64,000 nucleotides of DNA. Source: Rhizobium laguerreae (GTDB taxonomy: Bacteria; Pseudomonadota; Alphaproteobacteria; Rhizobiales; Rhizobiaceae). This document shows positions 7,753 to 15,948 of the stretch, piece after piece. How positions within the stretch are numbered: position 1 is the stretch's first letter; every line of letters starts with the position of its first letter. Made by a program: the position numbers and the translations under genes. The stretch is taken from the NCBI RefSeq assembly GCF_002008165.1, contig NZ_MRDM01000017.1, forward strand, positions 341,325 to 405,324, read 5' to 3'. The notes beneath the pieces were generated by a model, which saw only the letters and a program-made list of their open reading frames with translations, searched no databases and was not told the origin of the DNA.

Positions 7753-8091
7753 ATGAGCGATTTGCGTAAAACATTCGGGCTCTGTGTTAGGGCGTATAGA
7801 CGGCGCCAAAATTTAACCCAGGAGGCCTTGGCTGAGCGTAGCGGGCTATCGCTTGATATGATTGCAAAAATCGAGGGTGGCTCCAGTGGAGCGAGCTTCA
7901 CGACCATCGAGCAGCTCTCCAGCGCATTCTCTGTAGAGCCTGCGGCGCTTTTCAAAATAGACATAGACGATGGTAGGTTCAGTGAAAGCCTCGGCGATCT
8001 CGTTGCTCGCCTTTCTGCTCTATCCGATGAGGATATTGCCTGGGTCAAGGCGCTTCTTGATGTTGCGCTCAGACCAAGAGGGCGAGGTTAA
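7753..8091 (+). CDS. XRE-family (Cro/C1) transcriptional regulator
   Basis: The product has 112 residues. The helix-turn-helix is unmistakable: LCVRAYRRRQNLTQEALAER, then SGLSLDMIAKIEGGSSGASF, over about residues 10-60. A C-terminal helical part (SESLGDLVARLSALSDEDIAW) probably dimerises. GGAGG precedes the ATG. The gene points away from the type I restriction operon, and an 18-base palindromic element upstream is shared with the integrase region, so it may be the regulator of the island and, like controller proteins of restriction systems, of itself. The targets are inferred. Confidence 0.85.
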   Translation: MSDLRKTFGLCVRAYRRRQNLTQEALAERSGLSLDMIAKIEGGSSGASFTTIEQLSSAFSVEPAALFKIDIDDGRFSESLGDLVARLSALSDEDIAWVKALLDVALRPRGRG

Positions 8092-8234
8092 AGTTCGCAT
8101 CTGCGGAGGCTCATGGTTTGGATGCCTGAGCCTAATCCACAGCCGTCGAGAAAACGCCGACGCTCTAATCGCCGTCGGACGAAAGTTAAGTGGCGCCAAT
8201 CTGCTTTATTGAAAAATTCAGCAGCACATTGTCG

Positions 8235-8318
8235 TTAACGACAACGATATTGGCCTGCTTCAAAGCCGCTCCGTGAAATCGCTGTTTCGCGCCCGAAGTT
8301 GGTGATGAAAACCTTCAT
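8235..8318 (-). pseudogene. Truncated gene start coupled to hsdS (MKVFITNFGRE remnant)
   Basis: The hsdS stop overlaps an ATG (ATGA) that begins MKVFITNFGRE. From memory, this N-terminus belongs to a small accessory protein found beside type I restriction genes in several proteobacteria, where it continues for about 100 residues. Here the frame leaves that sequence after residue 11 and stops at residue 27. A perfect 16-base palindrome, TTGTCGTTAACGACAA (8229-8244), overlaps the stop, so a deletion or insertion junction is likely. The family link is recollection and should be tested. Confidence 0.45.
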
Positions 8319-9649
8319 GCCGACTTGGCTTTCTTCCCGCGTTTGGCCTTCGGCGCGGCTCTGCATTCGGCCTTGGTCCGTTCCAGCAACTCGCTGGCCG
8401 GCTCGTCGTCGGGGTCTTGCGGCACAAGTTCGCCTCGGAATGCTTTGGCGAGAACAGCTTGATCGAGCCGGTCGACGAGCGTGCGAGCGCTGGTCGCCTC
8501 GGAAGCGAGGCTGTCGATCCACGAAAATGCAGTGCCGAGGCGCTTAGCAATTTCTGCTTGTTCTGACGGCGACGGGACCTCGATGGGAAGCGGCGCGATG
8601 TCACCATTGTTAATCTGCGGGACATTGGAACCATTGCTGATTGAAGCCAAGTCTAGCTTTTGCATCCACCACCATAAAAAGTCTGCGGAGATAATCGTTG
8701 CAGTCAACACCATGAGATTTAGATCGAGAGCACCGTCCGCCAACAATCTACGCTTCTTGTTGGTGGCTATGGCACCACCCCTCTTGGGAAAGGTAATCGA
8801 ACCTGCAGCGACTATTCGTAGGCCGAGCGCGCCCGCATCCTCCCGTGACAACCTGAATTGGGAGGTACGAAGGCCGGTAAGATTGTCGGGCTCGTTCATG
8901 CTCGATACCTTGAACCATGGTATCTCGCCATTCGGCGACAACCGCTCCTCGATCCCTTTCGGCGTTTGTCCGCTGGCGATGTTCACGACCATGCCGAGAG
9001 TGGTGCTTTGCCACGCGGCTGCCGCGTTTTCTTCACGCCACGCCCGCGTGAGATCACCCCGGAACGCCGCGGCCAGAACGGACTCCTTGTATTTCTCAAC
9101 GAGACGGGGGATGTGGTCGAGGTGATCTCGCGCACGCTTGGTTTTGCTGGTGAGGCTGTCGATCTTCGCTACGATCCGCCGCTGTTCGGGGAATGGAGGA
9201 ACAGGCAGGCTAAGTTCTGATAGGATGGACGCGTTAGCGCCGGGCTGCGCCGTCCCTTTCGATACGGTTTGTATCTGTGACCAGTACTCATTCGATTGCA
9301 TGAACGCCCACGCATATCGAGGGTCAACCTGCTTACCCAAGCGAACGCGAATAAGGTAAGAAGCAAAAACTGCCTTTTCCGGAACAGTGCCGATCAGGAA
9401 GCTCTTGCCAGTTGTTGCGCCTGTGCGAGCAATTACGATGTCACCAGCATCAAGGAGCGCGCGGTCGTCCGGCGCATCTGTGCACCGCGGGACGGTATCC
9501 CAGTTTACCTCTCCATTCTGGATGTCGGTTATACGCAACAGTTTCGGTCGCGTGCCGCCCATCGTAGACGCCGTTGTAAAGCCATACGTAATGCTATTCG
9601 AAACATCACCCAGGCTGGACGAACTCCAATTGCTCGGTAACTCACTCAT
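8315..9649 (-). CDS. hsdS: Type I restriction-modification specificity subunit HsdS
   Basis: This 444-residue protein has the two-target-domain design of the family. The first recognition domain starts WSSSSLGDVSNSITYGFTTA and ends at the conserved PPFPEQRRIVAKID; the second starts at about residue 215 (LGMVVNIASGQTPKGIEERL) and ends at PSPSEQAEIAKRLG. Each is followed by a spacer helix with the repeat AxFRGxL (LAAAFRGDL, LAKAFRGEL). The half-sites set the bipartite DNA target, which cannot be read here. It overlaps hsdM by four bases and is followed by a truncated coupled frame. The C-terminus is very basic (KAKRGKKAKSA). Confidence 0.93.
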   Translation of the reverse strand: MSELPSNWSSSSLGDVSNSITYGFTTASTMGGTRPKLLRITDIQNGEVNWDTVPRCTDAPDDRALLDAGDIVIARTGATTGKSFLIGTVPEKAVFASYLIRVRLGKQVDPRYAWAFMQSNEYWSQIQTVSKGTAQPGANASILSELSLPVPPFPEQRRIVAKIDSLTSKTKRARDHLDHIPRLVEKYKESVLAAAFRGDLTRAWREENAAAAWQSTTLGMVVNIASGQTPKGIEERLSPNGEIPWFKVSSMNEPDNLTGLRTSQFRLSREDAGALGLRIVAAGSITFPKRGGAIATNKKRRLLADGALDLNLMVLTATIISADFLWWWMQKLDLASISNGSNVPQINNGDIAPLPIEVPSPSEQAEIAKRLGTAFSWIDSLASEATSARTLVDRLDQAVLAKAFRGELVPQDPDDEPASELLERTKAECRAAPKAKRGKKAKSA

Positions 9650-11112
9650 TCCGCGGCCTCCGCGACTACGGCGGCTTCCTCGACACTGTCCGGTTCGATC
9701 TCTTCCGCCAGCGCCTCGATCTCTTCCAATGCAGCCTTGAGGTGGCCGATGATAGCGGCGGCGATGTCCTCAGGCTCAGTAAGGGCCTCCTCGGCCTCAG
9801 CCTCGGTGTCGCGCAGCCATGCTAGGTCGAGGTTGTCATTGCGGGCGGTGATGGCCTCGCGGCTGAACATCTTCCAGCGCCCGTCATTGCCCTGTGGCAT
9901 CCGCTCAGCCCCGCCATTTGGATCGGAGCCATAGGCGGTCTCGAAATCTGCAAAGTCAGCGACAGCCAATGGCCGGGTCTTGCCGAACGCGGGCATGTTG
10001 GCCCGCATGTCATAGACCCACACTGCGCTCGTGTTCGCCTTGTCGGTCTTGCCACGGTGAAAGAACAGTACGTTGGTTTTAACGCCCTGCGCATAGAAGA
10101 TGCCGGTAGGAAGGCGAAGGATCGTATGGAGATTGGTTAGGTCCATCAGCCACGTGCGCAGGCGGCGGCCCGTATTGTCCTCGAATAGAACGTTGTCGGG
10201 CACGACTACGGCGGCGCGGCTTCCCGGCTTCAGGGCGCGAACGATGTGCTCGACAAAGGCGAACTGCTTGTTCGACGAGTCCGCCGTTATGGAGAAGTCT
10301 GAGCGGGTCGGGCGTCCACCACCTTTTTTGGAGCCGAAGGGCGGGTTTGTCAGGATCAGATCGGCCTTGGGCAGAGCCTCGCCGTCGGGCGAGAGCGTGT
10401 CGATCAGCTCAACGCCACCCTCTATGCCATGCAGCAGAAGGTTCATCATGCAGAGCCGGTGCGTATCCGGAACAAGCTCGGCTCCAGCAAATGCATTGTG
10501 GCGTTGAAAGTAAGCTTTTGCCTCCGGTAACTTGTAGAGATCGTCGGTGTGATCCTTAATGTATCGATCAGCCGCCACGAGGAAGCCAGCCGTACCCGCT
10601 GCCGGGTCCTGAATTATCTCACCCGCCTGCGGCTGCATGAGACGCACGATGGAGTCGATCAATGGTCGCGGCGTGAAATACTGGCCAGCGCCAGACTTTT
10701 TATCAGCCGCGTTCTTCTCCAACAGTCCTTCGTACATCTTGCCCAACCCTTCCTCGCGGGCGGAAAACCAGTCGAGCGAGTCGATATTCGAAGTAAGTGC
10801 TTTCAGATTTGTCGGCTTGCGAAGCCGGGTTTGTGCATCCGTGAAAATTGCCGCGACAAGACCGTCCTTTGCCTTACCAAGATCAAGGAGTAGCGCCTTG
10901 TAGTGGTCGAGCTGTTCCATTCCCTCCTTCTTGGTAAGGGTGCCCCAGCGATAACCGTCCGGCAGGCGATTTTCACGCCCCGTCTCCTCCAGCATCTTTA
11001 GGAAGAGGAGATAGGTAATTTCCGTGACGTACTCATTGTACGTAACCCCGTCGTCGCGGAGCACGTTGCACAGGCTCCACAGCTTAGCCACGATGTCGAT
11101 GGTGTTGGTCAT
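9646..11112 (-). CDS. hsdM: Type I restriction-modification DNA methyltransferase HsdM
   Basis: This 488-residue protein is an N6-adenine methyltransferase. A helical HsdM N-terminal domain (LCNVLRDDGVTYNEYVTEIT) is followed by AGQYFTPRPLIDSIV, motif I DPAAGTAGFL (S-adenosylmethionine site) and motif IV NPPFGSKKGG. The C-terminal tail is acidic and alanine-rich. With HsdS it forms the modification enzyme and, with HsdR, the restriction complex. Both ends overlap neighbours by four bases: the cysteine-peptidase gene upstream and hsdS downstream. The motifs are intact, so the enzyme is probably active. Confidence 0.95.
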   Translation of the reverse strand: MTNTIDIVAKLWSLCNVLRDDGVTYNEYVTEITYLLFLKMLEETGRENRLPDGYRWGTLTKKEGMEQLDHYKALLLDLGKAKDGLVAAIFTDAQTRLRKPTNLKALTSNIDSLDWFSAREEGLGKMYEGLLEKNAADKKSGAGQYFTPRPLIDSIVRLMQPQAGEIIQDPAAGTAGFLVAADRYIKDHTDDLYKLPEAKAYFQRHNAFAGAELVPDTHRLCMMNLLLHGIEGGVELIDTLSPDGEALPKADLILTNPPFGSKKGGGRPTRSDFSITADSSNKQFAFVEHIVRALKPGSRAAVVVPDNVLFEDNTGRRLRTWLMDLTNLHTILRLPTGIFYAQGVKTNVLFFHRGKTDKANTSAVWVYDMRANMPAFGKTRPLAVADFADFETAYGSDPNGGAERMPQGNDGRWKMFSREAITARNDNLDLAWLRDTEAEAEEALTEPEDIAAAIIGHLKAALEEIEALAEEIEPDSVEEAAVVAEAAE

Positions 11113-11504
11113 TTTGGTTCCACAGGCAGGTACGAGAAAGGCCTACGCCTCAAGGATTTGAAAGAGATTGGATGATTGCGAAATGGGTCATAAACCAACC
11201 CATTTTTTGGGTCGAAAATAACCCAATGCCACTCGCGTGTCCCATCAGGTTTTAGCCTTAGCCCACACGCGACTAACGAAATCTTGTCAATGGCATCCCA
11301 ACGAGTTTTTCTCAGTGGACGGTCAGCATGCAGGATTGAAAGTTCCTTCAAGGCTCTACGCAGATCGGGCCAGTGTGAGCGGAGATTTCGTCTGTTGTCG
11401 CCGAACATGACCTGGGCCGCGTACTCCTGAGTCACTCCTGCAAGCATCGCGATGCACGCAACGCCGCAACCAGTGGATCGGTTGATTTGCTGTTGATGTC
11501 GCAT
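11109..11504 (-). CDS. Papain-like (C39-type) cysteine peptidase inside the type I RM operon
   Basis: The 131-residue form starts at ATG 11504, whose A is the last base of the hsdR stop (TGATG), so translation is coupled; its own stop overlaps hsdM by four bases. The N-terminal block INRSTGCGVACIAML matches the C39 signature (Q..CGxAC), with Cys13 as nucleophile. EWHWVIFD gives His93 and LVYDPF gives Asp106. The spacing Cys-80-His-13-Asp is close to that of peptidase C39 domains. There is no transporter, signal peptide or membrane segment, so it is a free cytoplasmic enzyme. A peptidase is not a normal part of type I systems. It could process a subunit or act as a toxin or effector; the role is open. 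Confidence 0.8.
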   Translation of the reverse strand: MRHQQQINRSTGCGVACIAMLAGVTQEYAAQVMFGDNRRNLRSHWPDLRRALKELSILHADRPLRKTRWDAIDKISLVACGLRLKPDGTREWHWVIFDPKNGLVYDPFRNHPISFKSLRRRPFSYLPVEPK

Positions 11505-14500
11505 CAAGAGGCCTGCTGCCGCCACATCTCATCATTAATACCGCTTAAAATGGTCTCAAGTTCACCTCCGAAAACTTTGTTAAGTCGGTCGAAGCCCCCA
11601 TCCGCGATGAACGGTTCCTTGTCGATGGCGTCACGATCAACGATCACCTCTTTCTCGACCTGGTCGCCAATGCGCCTGAGCCACCGCTTTTGCGGCTCGG
11701 ACCACTGGCGGCTGACCAAGATCGAGCGCATCGCTTTTCGGACACGATCCTCGTAAGGCACAAGAGGATCGCCGATGGCTGCCTGCCGCACAAAGCCGAT
11801 AATGGAGGCCGCGATCTCCTCATTCTTCGCGTCCGCCCACGCGCGCCGCAGGTTCGCCTCGGAGTAGCCCTTACGGTCGAGCGCCAGGCGAAGTTCCTTC
11901 AGATCGGCTCGCGTCAAATCACGTGGACGCTGAACTACAATTTTCAGCGCAGCGATATGGTTGATATTGTCGCGCACGAAGGCGGAGAAGCTGTCAAGGA
12001 AGTCCTCGGGTTTATCGGCATCGCCGTAGCCACGGCTGACAGCGAGGACCTCATCAGAATGATGAGCGATCGGGATGTATCGAGGATTGTCACCATCCGC
12101 TTGCCAGTCGAGGATCGAACCAAGAGCTGTCCGATCCCTCAGCCAGTCGGCGAGATCGGACGCATCCCCCGACAGCAGGCGGTGTAGCATCGCCTCGGGT
12201 GTCTCCCCTGCCACGGCCTCAAACCTCTGCCGCGCGTCATCGGGCAGCTTTTTCATTCGGCGGCGCAGTTTCACCGCGATCTGCTCTCGGATTGTCTCAC
12301 GCAGGGCGTTTTCGGATGCTCCGATCATCTCGGCGACAAGCTGCTCAAAGCTGATCGACGGATTGACCACGACCGGCCTCATCTCGGTTAGGTTCTGAAG
12401 ATGCGGGTAAAGATCAACGGCATCGAAGATACGAAAGACTTCTTTGCCGATCTCGTCGCACTTACGGGTCGCCCGCCCGATCATTTGTTCGTAGAGGATG
12501 CGGCTATTGATCCTGCGTAAGAACACGAGATTTGTGATCTTCGGCACATCAATGCCGGTGGTGAGTAGATCAACAGTCACAGCGATCTTGGGGTTGGAGT
12601 CATTGCGGAAAGAGCGGATCAGATTTTGCACCTTGTCGACGCTGCCGGTTATCTTCCGCACAGCGTCGTCGTCGATCTCACCATAAGCTTGGGCGAATGC
12701 TTTCTTGATCGCACTGACCACAATGTCGGCATGCGCGTCAGTGGCGGCGAAGACCAAGGTCTTGCCGGGTAAAGCCGGGTCGATGTGTTTCGCGAGCTCC
12801 TCAGCAACCACCCGATTGAACTGCGGCGTGATAACCTGCTTATTGAACTGCTCGACTTCGAAGCGGATTTCATCGGGAGCATAGGCAAGGTCGATCTCGC
12901 CGGTCTGCGTGTTCAGAAGATTAAGTTGCGCGTCCTTTTCGAACTTTATCCCCGCGCGCGCCAACGCGGTCTCGATCCTGATCGGCGGTTCGTGGTCGAT
13001 TAAGAAGCCGTCGATCACGGCCTCCCGATAAGAGTAGCGAAAGATCGGATCACCGAAGATTTCGGTCGTGTGCAGTGCCGGCGTAGCCGTCAAGCCGATC
13101 TTCACTGCGTCAAAGTAGTCCAGGACGCGTCGGTATTTCGAGATATAGTCCTCTTGCCCCCGAAAGCTCATCTCCTGATCAGACATCTCACGATCGAGCA
13201 AGTAGCCGCGATGGCACTCGTCTATCACTATTAGGTCATACTGATCGACGGGCGGTGTCTCGGAGGCATCAGCGGCATAGAGCACCCGCTTCACGAGCCC
13301 CTGTATAGTGCAGATGTGGACCTTTGTCTCGACATCAGGCGACACGTCGCCCAACCCTTTCAGCCCAAAAATCTCAGCAAAAGTCTTACCGGACACAACC
13401 TTAGTGGTCGAGAACTCGCCCTCAGTCTGGTGTCCAAGGGCGGAGCGATCCACGACGAAGCAGATGCGACGGAAGCGTTTAGCAGACAGCAAGCGGTAGA
13501 GCAGCGCGATCGCGAGCTTGGTTTTGCCGGTGCCGGTCGCCATGGCCACTAGCATCGACCGCTGCTCGTGCGACAGTGCGGTCTCAACAGTTCGGATGGC
13601 GGCTTCCTGATATGGGCGGAGCGGAAATCCGAACTGGAACGGTTGGGCTTTCAACGCGGCGTCTGCGGCATCCTGATCGACCTCCAAAAGCCCGCTCAAT
13701 CCCTGCGGCGTCGGCCAGTTGACTAGAGCGCGACGATGGTTAGCACTGCGGCGTGTGTCGCGGAACCAGATACCACTCTCGGTCTCGATCTGCCTGAGGT
13801 AGGACCGACCATTCGCGGCGAAGACGAATGGGACACGGTGCTCGTCCCACGGTCCGCCCGCAGATACGAAGTCGACACTATCCCTGATACCGACAGAGTA
13901 TCGCTGCGCCTGGTCAATGGCTGCGGAGATGTTCTTACGCTTACGTTTCGCTTCAACCACGCCAACCAGGGTAGTGCCGATGAAGAGTGCGTAATCGGCA
14001 GGACCATTGCCTGTGGGCCACTCTGCGATCGCCATGTTGCGGCCCCTCGCAGGTCGACTGCCCACACTGTAGCGGAAAGTCTTGGTATCAGCCTCCCAGT
14101 CGTTGTCGCGCAACTGTTGGTCTATCAGGGTGCGGGTCTCAGCTTCGTCTAAATCAAGCTTGGCGGCGGCTTCCTCCCCGCGCTCGAGGAATTCTACGAA
14201 TGCCATGCGAGGTGCGGCTTCAGCCTCAGCCTGAAGGCTGGCCAACTTAGCGGCGATACTTGCCCTTTCGGCCTCTGTCTCCTGGGCCAGTTGTTCCCAA
14301 ACAACTCGTTCCTCTGCCTCTCGTCCTAACCGCTCCTCGACCGTCTCGCGAGCATGTGCATGTTCGTCGGCTTCGCGACGGGCAGCAGCGGCTGCATCTT
14401 CGCTCTCCGCGACCTTGCGTCGTAAAATCTCGATCTCTTCCTTCAGAGCAACGGTGGCATCCTCAGGCTCGGTAGGGGGAATAAACGCTCCAGGCCGAAA

Positions 14501-14887
14501 ATCACGTTGCCAGCCGTAGGTCCTGTGAAACCATACCCCCAACGAGCGAGCGAACTTGAGGGCGGTTAACGCTTCAGTGTGTCCGCCTTTAGCTTCGTGA
14601 ACGGCAGAATTCCCGATCTTCCGAAGGGTATGGAAGATGTCGGATACCTCTCTTGGTATGATGCGATCATACGACAGCCGTCTAAGCGTCTCTTCGAAAG
14701 TCTCACGCTCGTCGCGATAAGCTCCGTGCTTGGCAGCAATCAATTTGGCTATCAGTTCGGCGAATTGCCGAAGCTTAAAGATCGCAGTGGGTGGATCGTC
14801 ACGGAAATATTGTTCGGCGAACCCGCCCAAAACGGTGAGGCGATTGTCGTGGATTTTCAGAAACTCAAAATTCAGCGACCGAACCAT
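11504..14887 (-). CDS. hsdR: Type I restriction endonuclease subunit HsdR with N-terminal DUF4145-like domain
   Basis: The protein has 1127 residues from ATG 14887, which GGGGGTGAGC precedes (a GTG at 14905 is less likely). A DUF4145-like helical domain (FHTLRKIGNSAVHEAKGGHT) comes first, then a long coiled coil, then the nuclease domain with PADYALF and VVEAKRKRKN (PD-(D/E)xK type). The translocase has ATGTGKT (Walker A), DECH, LTATP and MIGRATRK. It cuts unmethylated DNA after ATP-driven translocation, together with HsdM and HsdS. It is the first gene of a fully overlapping operon (hsdR, peptidase, hsdM, hsdS). All motifs are intact. Confidence 0.95.
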   Translation of the reverse strand: MVRSLNFEFLKIHDNRLTVLGGFAEQYFRDDPPTAIFKLRQFAELIAKLIAAKHGAYRDERETFEETLRRLSYDRIIPREVSDIFHTLRKIGNSAVHEAKGGHTEALTALKFARSLGVWFHRTYGWQRDFRPGAFIPPTEPEDATVALKEEIEILRRKVAESEDAAAAARREADEHAHARETVEERLGREAEERVVWEQLAQETEAERASIAAKLASLQAEAEAAPRMAFVEFLERGEEAAAKLDLDEAETRTLIDQQLRDNDWEADTKTFRYSVGSRPARGRNMAIAEWPTGNGPADYALFIGTTLVGVVEAKRKRKNISAAIDQAQRYSVGIRDSVDFVSAGGPWDEHRVPFVFAANGRSYLRQIETESGIWFRDTRRSANHRRALVNWPTPQGLSGLLEVDQDAADAALKAQPFQFGFPLRPYQEAAIRTVETALSHEQRSMLVAMATGTGKTKLAIALLYRLLSAKRFRRICFVVDRSALGHQTEGEFSTTKVVSGKTFAEIFGLKGLGDVSPDVETKVHICTIQGLVKRVLYAADASETPPVDQYDLIVIDECHRGYLLDREMSDQEMSFRGQEDYISKYRRVLDYFDAVKIGLTATPALHTTEIFGDPIFRYSYREAVIDGFLIDHEPPIRIETALARAGIKFEKDAQLNLLNTQTGEIDLAYAPDEIRFEVEQFNKQVITPQFNRVVAEELAKHIDPALPGKTLVFAATDAHADIVVSAIKKAFAQAYGEIDDDAVRKITGSVDKVQNLIRSFRNDSNPKIAVTVDLLTTGIDVPKITNLVFLRRINSRILYEQMIGRATRKCDEIGKEVFRIFDAVDLYPHLQNLTEMRPVVVNPSISFEQLVAEMIGASENALRETIREQIAVKLRRRMKKLPDDARQRFEAVAGETPEAMLHRLLSGDASDLADWLRDRTALGSILDWQADGDNPRYIPIAHHSDEVLAVSRGYGDADKPEDFLDSFSAFVRDNINHIAALKIVVQRPRDLTRADLKELRLALDRKGYSEANLRRAWADAKNEEIAASIIGFVRQAAIGDPLVPYEDRVRKAMRSILVSRQWSEPQKRWLRRIGDQVEKEVIVDRDAIDKEPFIADGGFDRLNKVFGGELETILSGINDEMWRQQAS

Positions 14888-14946
14888 GCTCACCCCCAAA
14901 AGCACGATTATCAGCTTCGATCCATATGTCTACTAGCTTCGTACTT

Positions 14947-15948
14947 TCATAAGACGGCTCCAGCAGCATTCCCGTCAAAGAGCTCAGCCGAACGGATGTA
15001 GCGCGCTAGCATCGCGTCACTGGCGTGTCCGGTCTGCTGCCGGATTTTCCAACTTGATACACCCGCCTGTGCTGCTGAAGTGCAGAAACCAGCTCGAAGG
15101 CTATGCCCAGAATATCGCCCAGGATCGATACCTACTGCCGCAACACGTTCCTTGACGATGACAGACACAGCTTCACTCGAAAGTCGACCTGCCCCAACGT
15201 GGCTATGCCGATCCACTGGCCGGAAGACCGCACCGCTTTCGATAGATGCGACCCTTAGCCAGTCCTCCAAAGCCGAAACTGGGCAGTGGCGGGTTTTGCC
15301 CAAAGGAATGCCAATCTCTCGTCCAATGCCCGCCTGATCGGTTTTCGAGCGGCGGAGGTTGATGACGAGCCCTCGGCGAACGAATACGATATCGGAAACG
15401 TCTAACCCCACGAGTTCGCTCCGCCTGAAGCCACCTGCAAAGCCGATCAGCAGCAATGCTTGGTCTCTGACATCACGGATACCGCTTCCGATTTCATCAA
15501 GGACTGCGAAGATGTCATCTCGCAAGAGCGGTGCTGCATTGTGAACCGCTTCTCCACGATTTCGACAAATGCCCCTAAGGGTGGATTTCGCTGGTTCCAT
15601 CTTCGTCGGGTCAGGATATCCCGCCGCTATGTGCGCCTTGGAGAGCGACGCCATCCAGCGCCGCAAGGTCGAGATGGAGTGTGTGTCTGAATGTTCCGCC
15701 AGACAGACCGCGACCGCGGTGCTATCGGATGGCAAAGCGCCCCCGTGCGAGCTGAAGCGACGCAGGTCCGCAGTATATGCTCTCCGACTATTGTCCGCGA
15801 CACTCGCGGCTACCAAATCCCGTACGGAAGTCGGTACATCAATTGATCGATCTTTTTGTGCAATTAATTGCAATTGATCGATCTGGTCGACCAATTTACT
15901 TCCGGGAGAGCTCCGATAATGAGAGTTATCAAAGGTTAACTCGGGCAT
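14947..15948 (-). CDS. Tyrosine recombinase / phage-type integrase
   Basis: This 333-residue enzyme starts at MPELTF with GGAGACAGG before it. The N-terminal SAM-like core-binding region (TSVRDLVAASVADNSRRAYT) is followed by the catalytic domain: Arg in GFRRSELVGLD, His-x-x-Arg in SGHSLRAGF, His in TGHASDAM and the nucleophile Tyr in LARYIRS. It would integrate or excise the island by strand exchange at an att site. Its start overlaps the upstream RarA-like gene by 13 bases, so they form one operon. The att site is not proven; 18440-18456 is a candidate. Confidence 0.92.
   Translation of the reverse strand: MPELTFDNSHYRSSPGSKLVDQIDQLQLIAQKDRSIDVPTSVRDLVAASVADNSRRAYTADLRRFSSHGGALPSDSTAVAVCLAEHSDTHSISTLRRWMASLSKAHIAAGYPDPTKMEPAKSTLRGICRNRGEAVHNAAPLLRDDIFAVLDEIGSGIRDVRDQALLLIGFAGGFRRSELVGLDVSDIVFVRRGLVINLRRSKTDQAGIGREIGIPLGKTRHCPVSALEDWLRVASIESGAVFRPVDRHSHVGAGRLSSEAVSVIVKERVAAVGIDPGRYSGHSLRAGFCTSAAQAGVSSWKIRQQTGHASDAMLARYIRSAELFDGNAAGAVL
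15859..15876. repeat. Second copy of the 18-bp palindromic element
   Basis: These 18 bases are the exact reverse complement of 7671-7688 upstream of the XRE regulator. They lie inside the 5' part of the integrase gene, about 70 bases behind its start. AATTGATCGATC occurs on both sides (15841 and 15872). A regulator-binding or recombination-related role is inferred from the exact repetition. Confidence 0.5.

Noticed and set aside
14903..14905. GTG start of hsdR at 14905
   Set aside because: The ATG at 14887 has a much better site (GGGGGTGAGC) and starts the protein at the family position.
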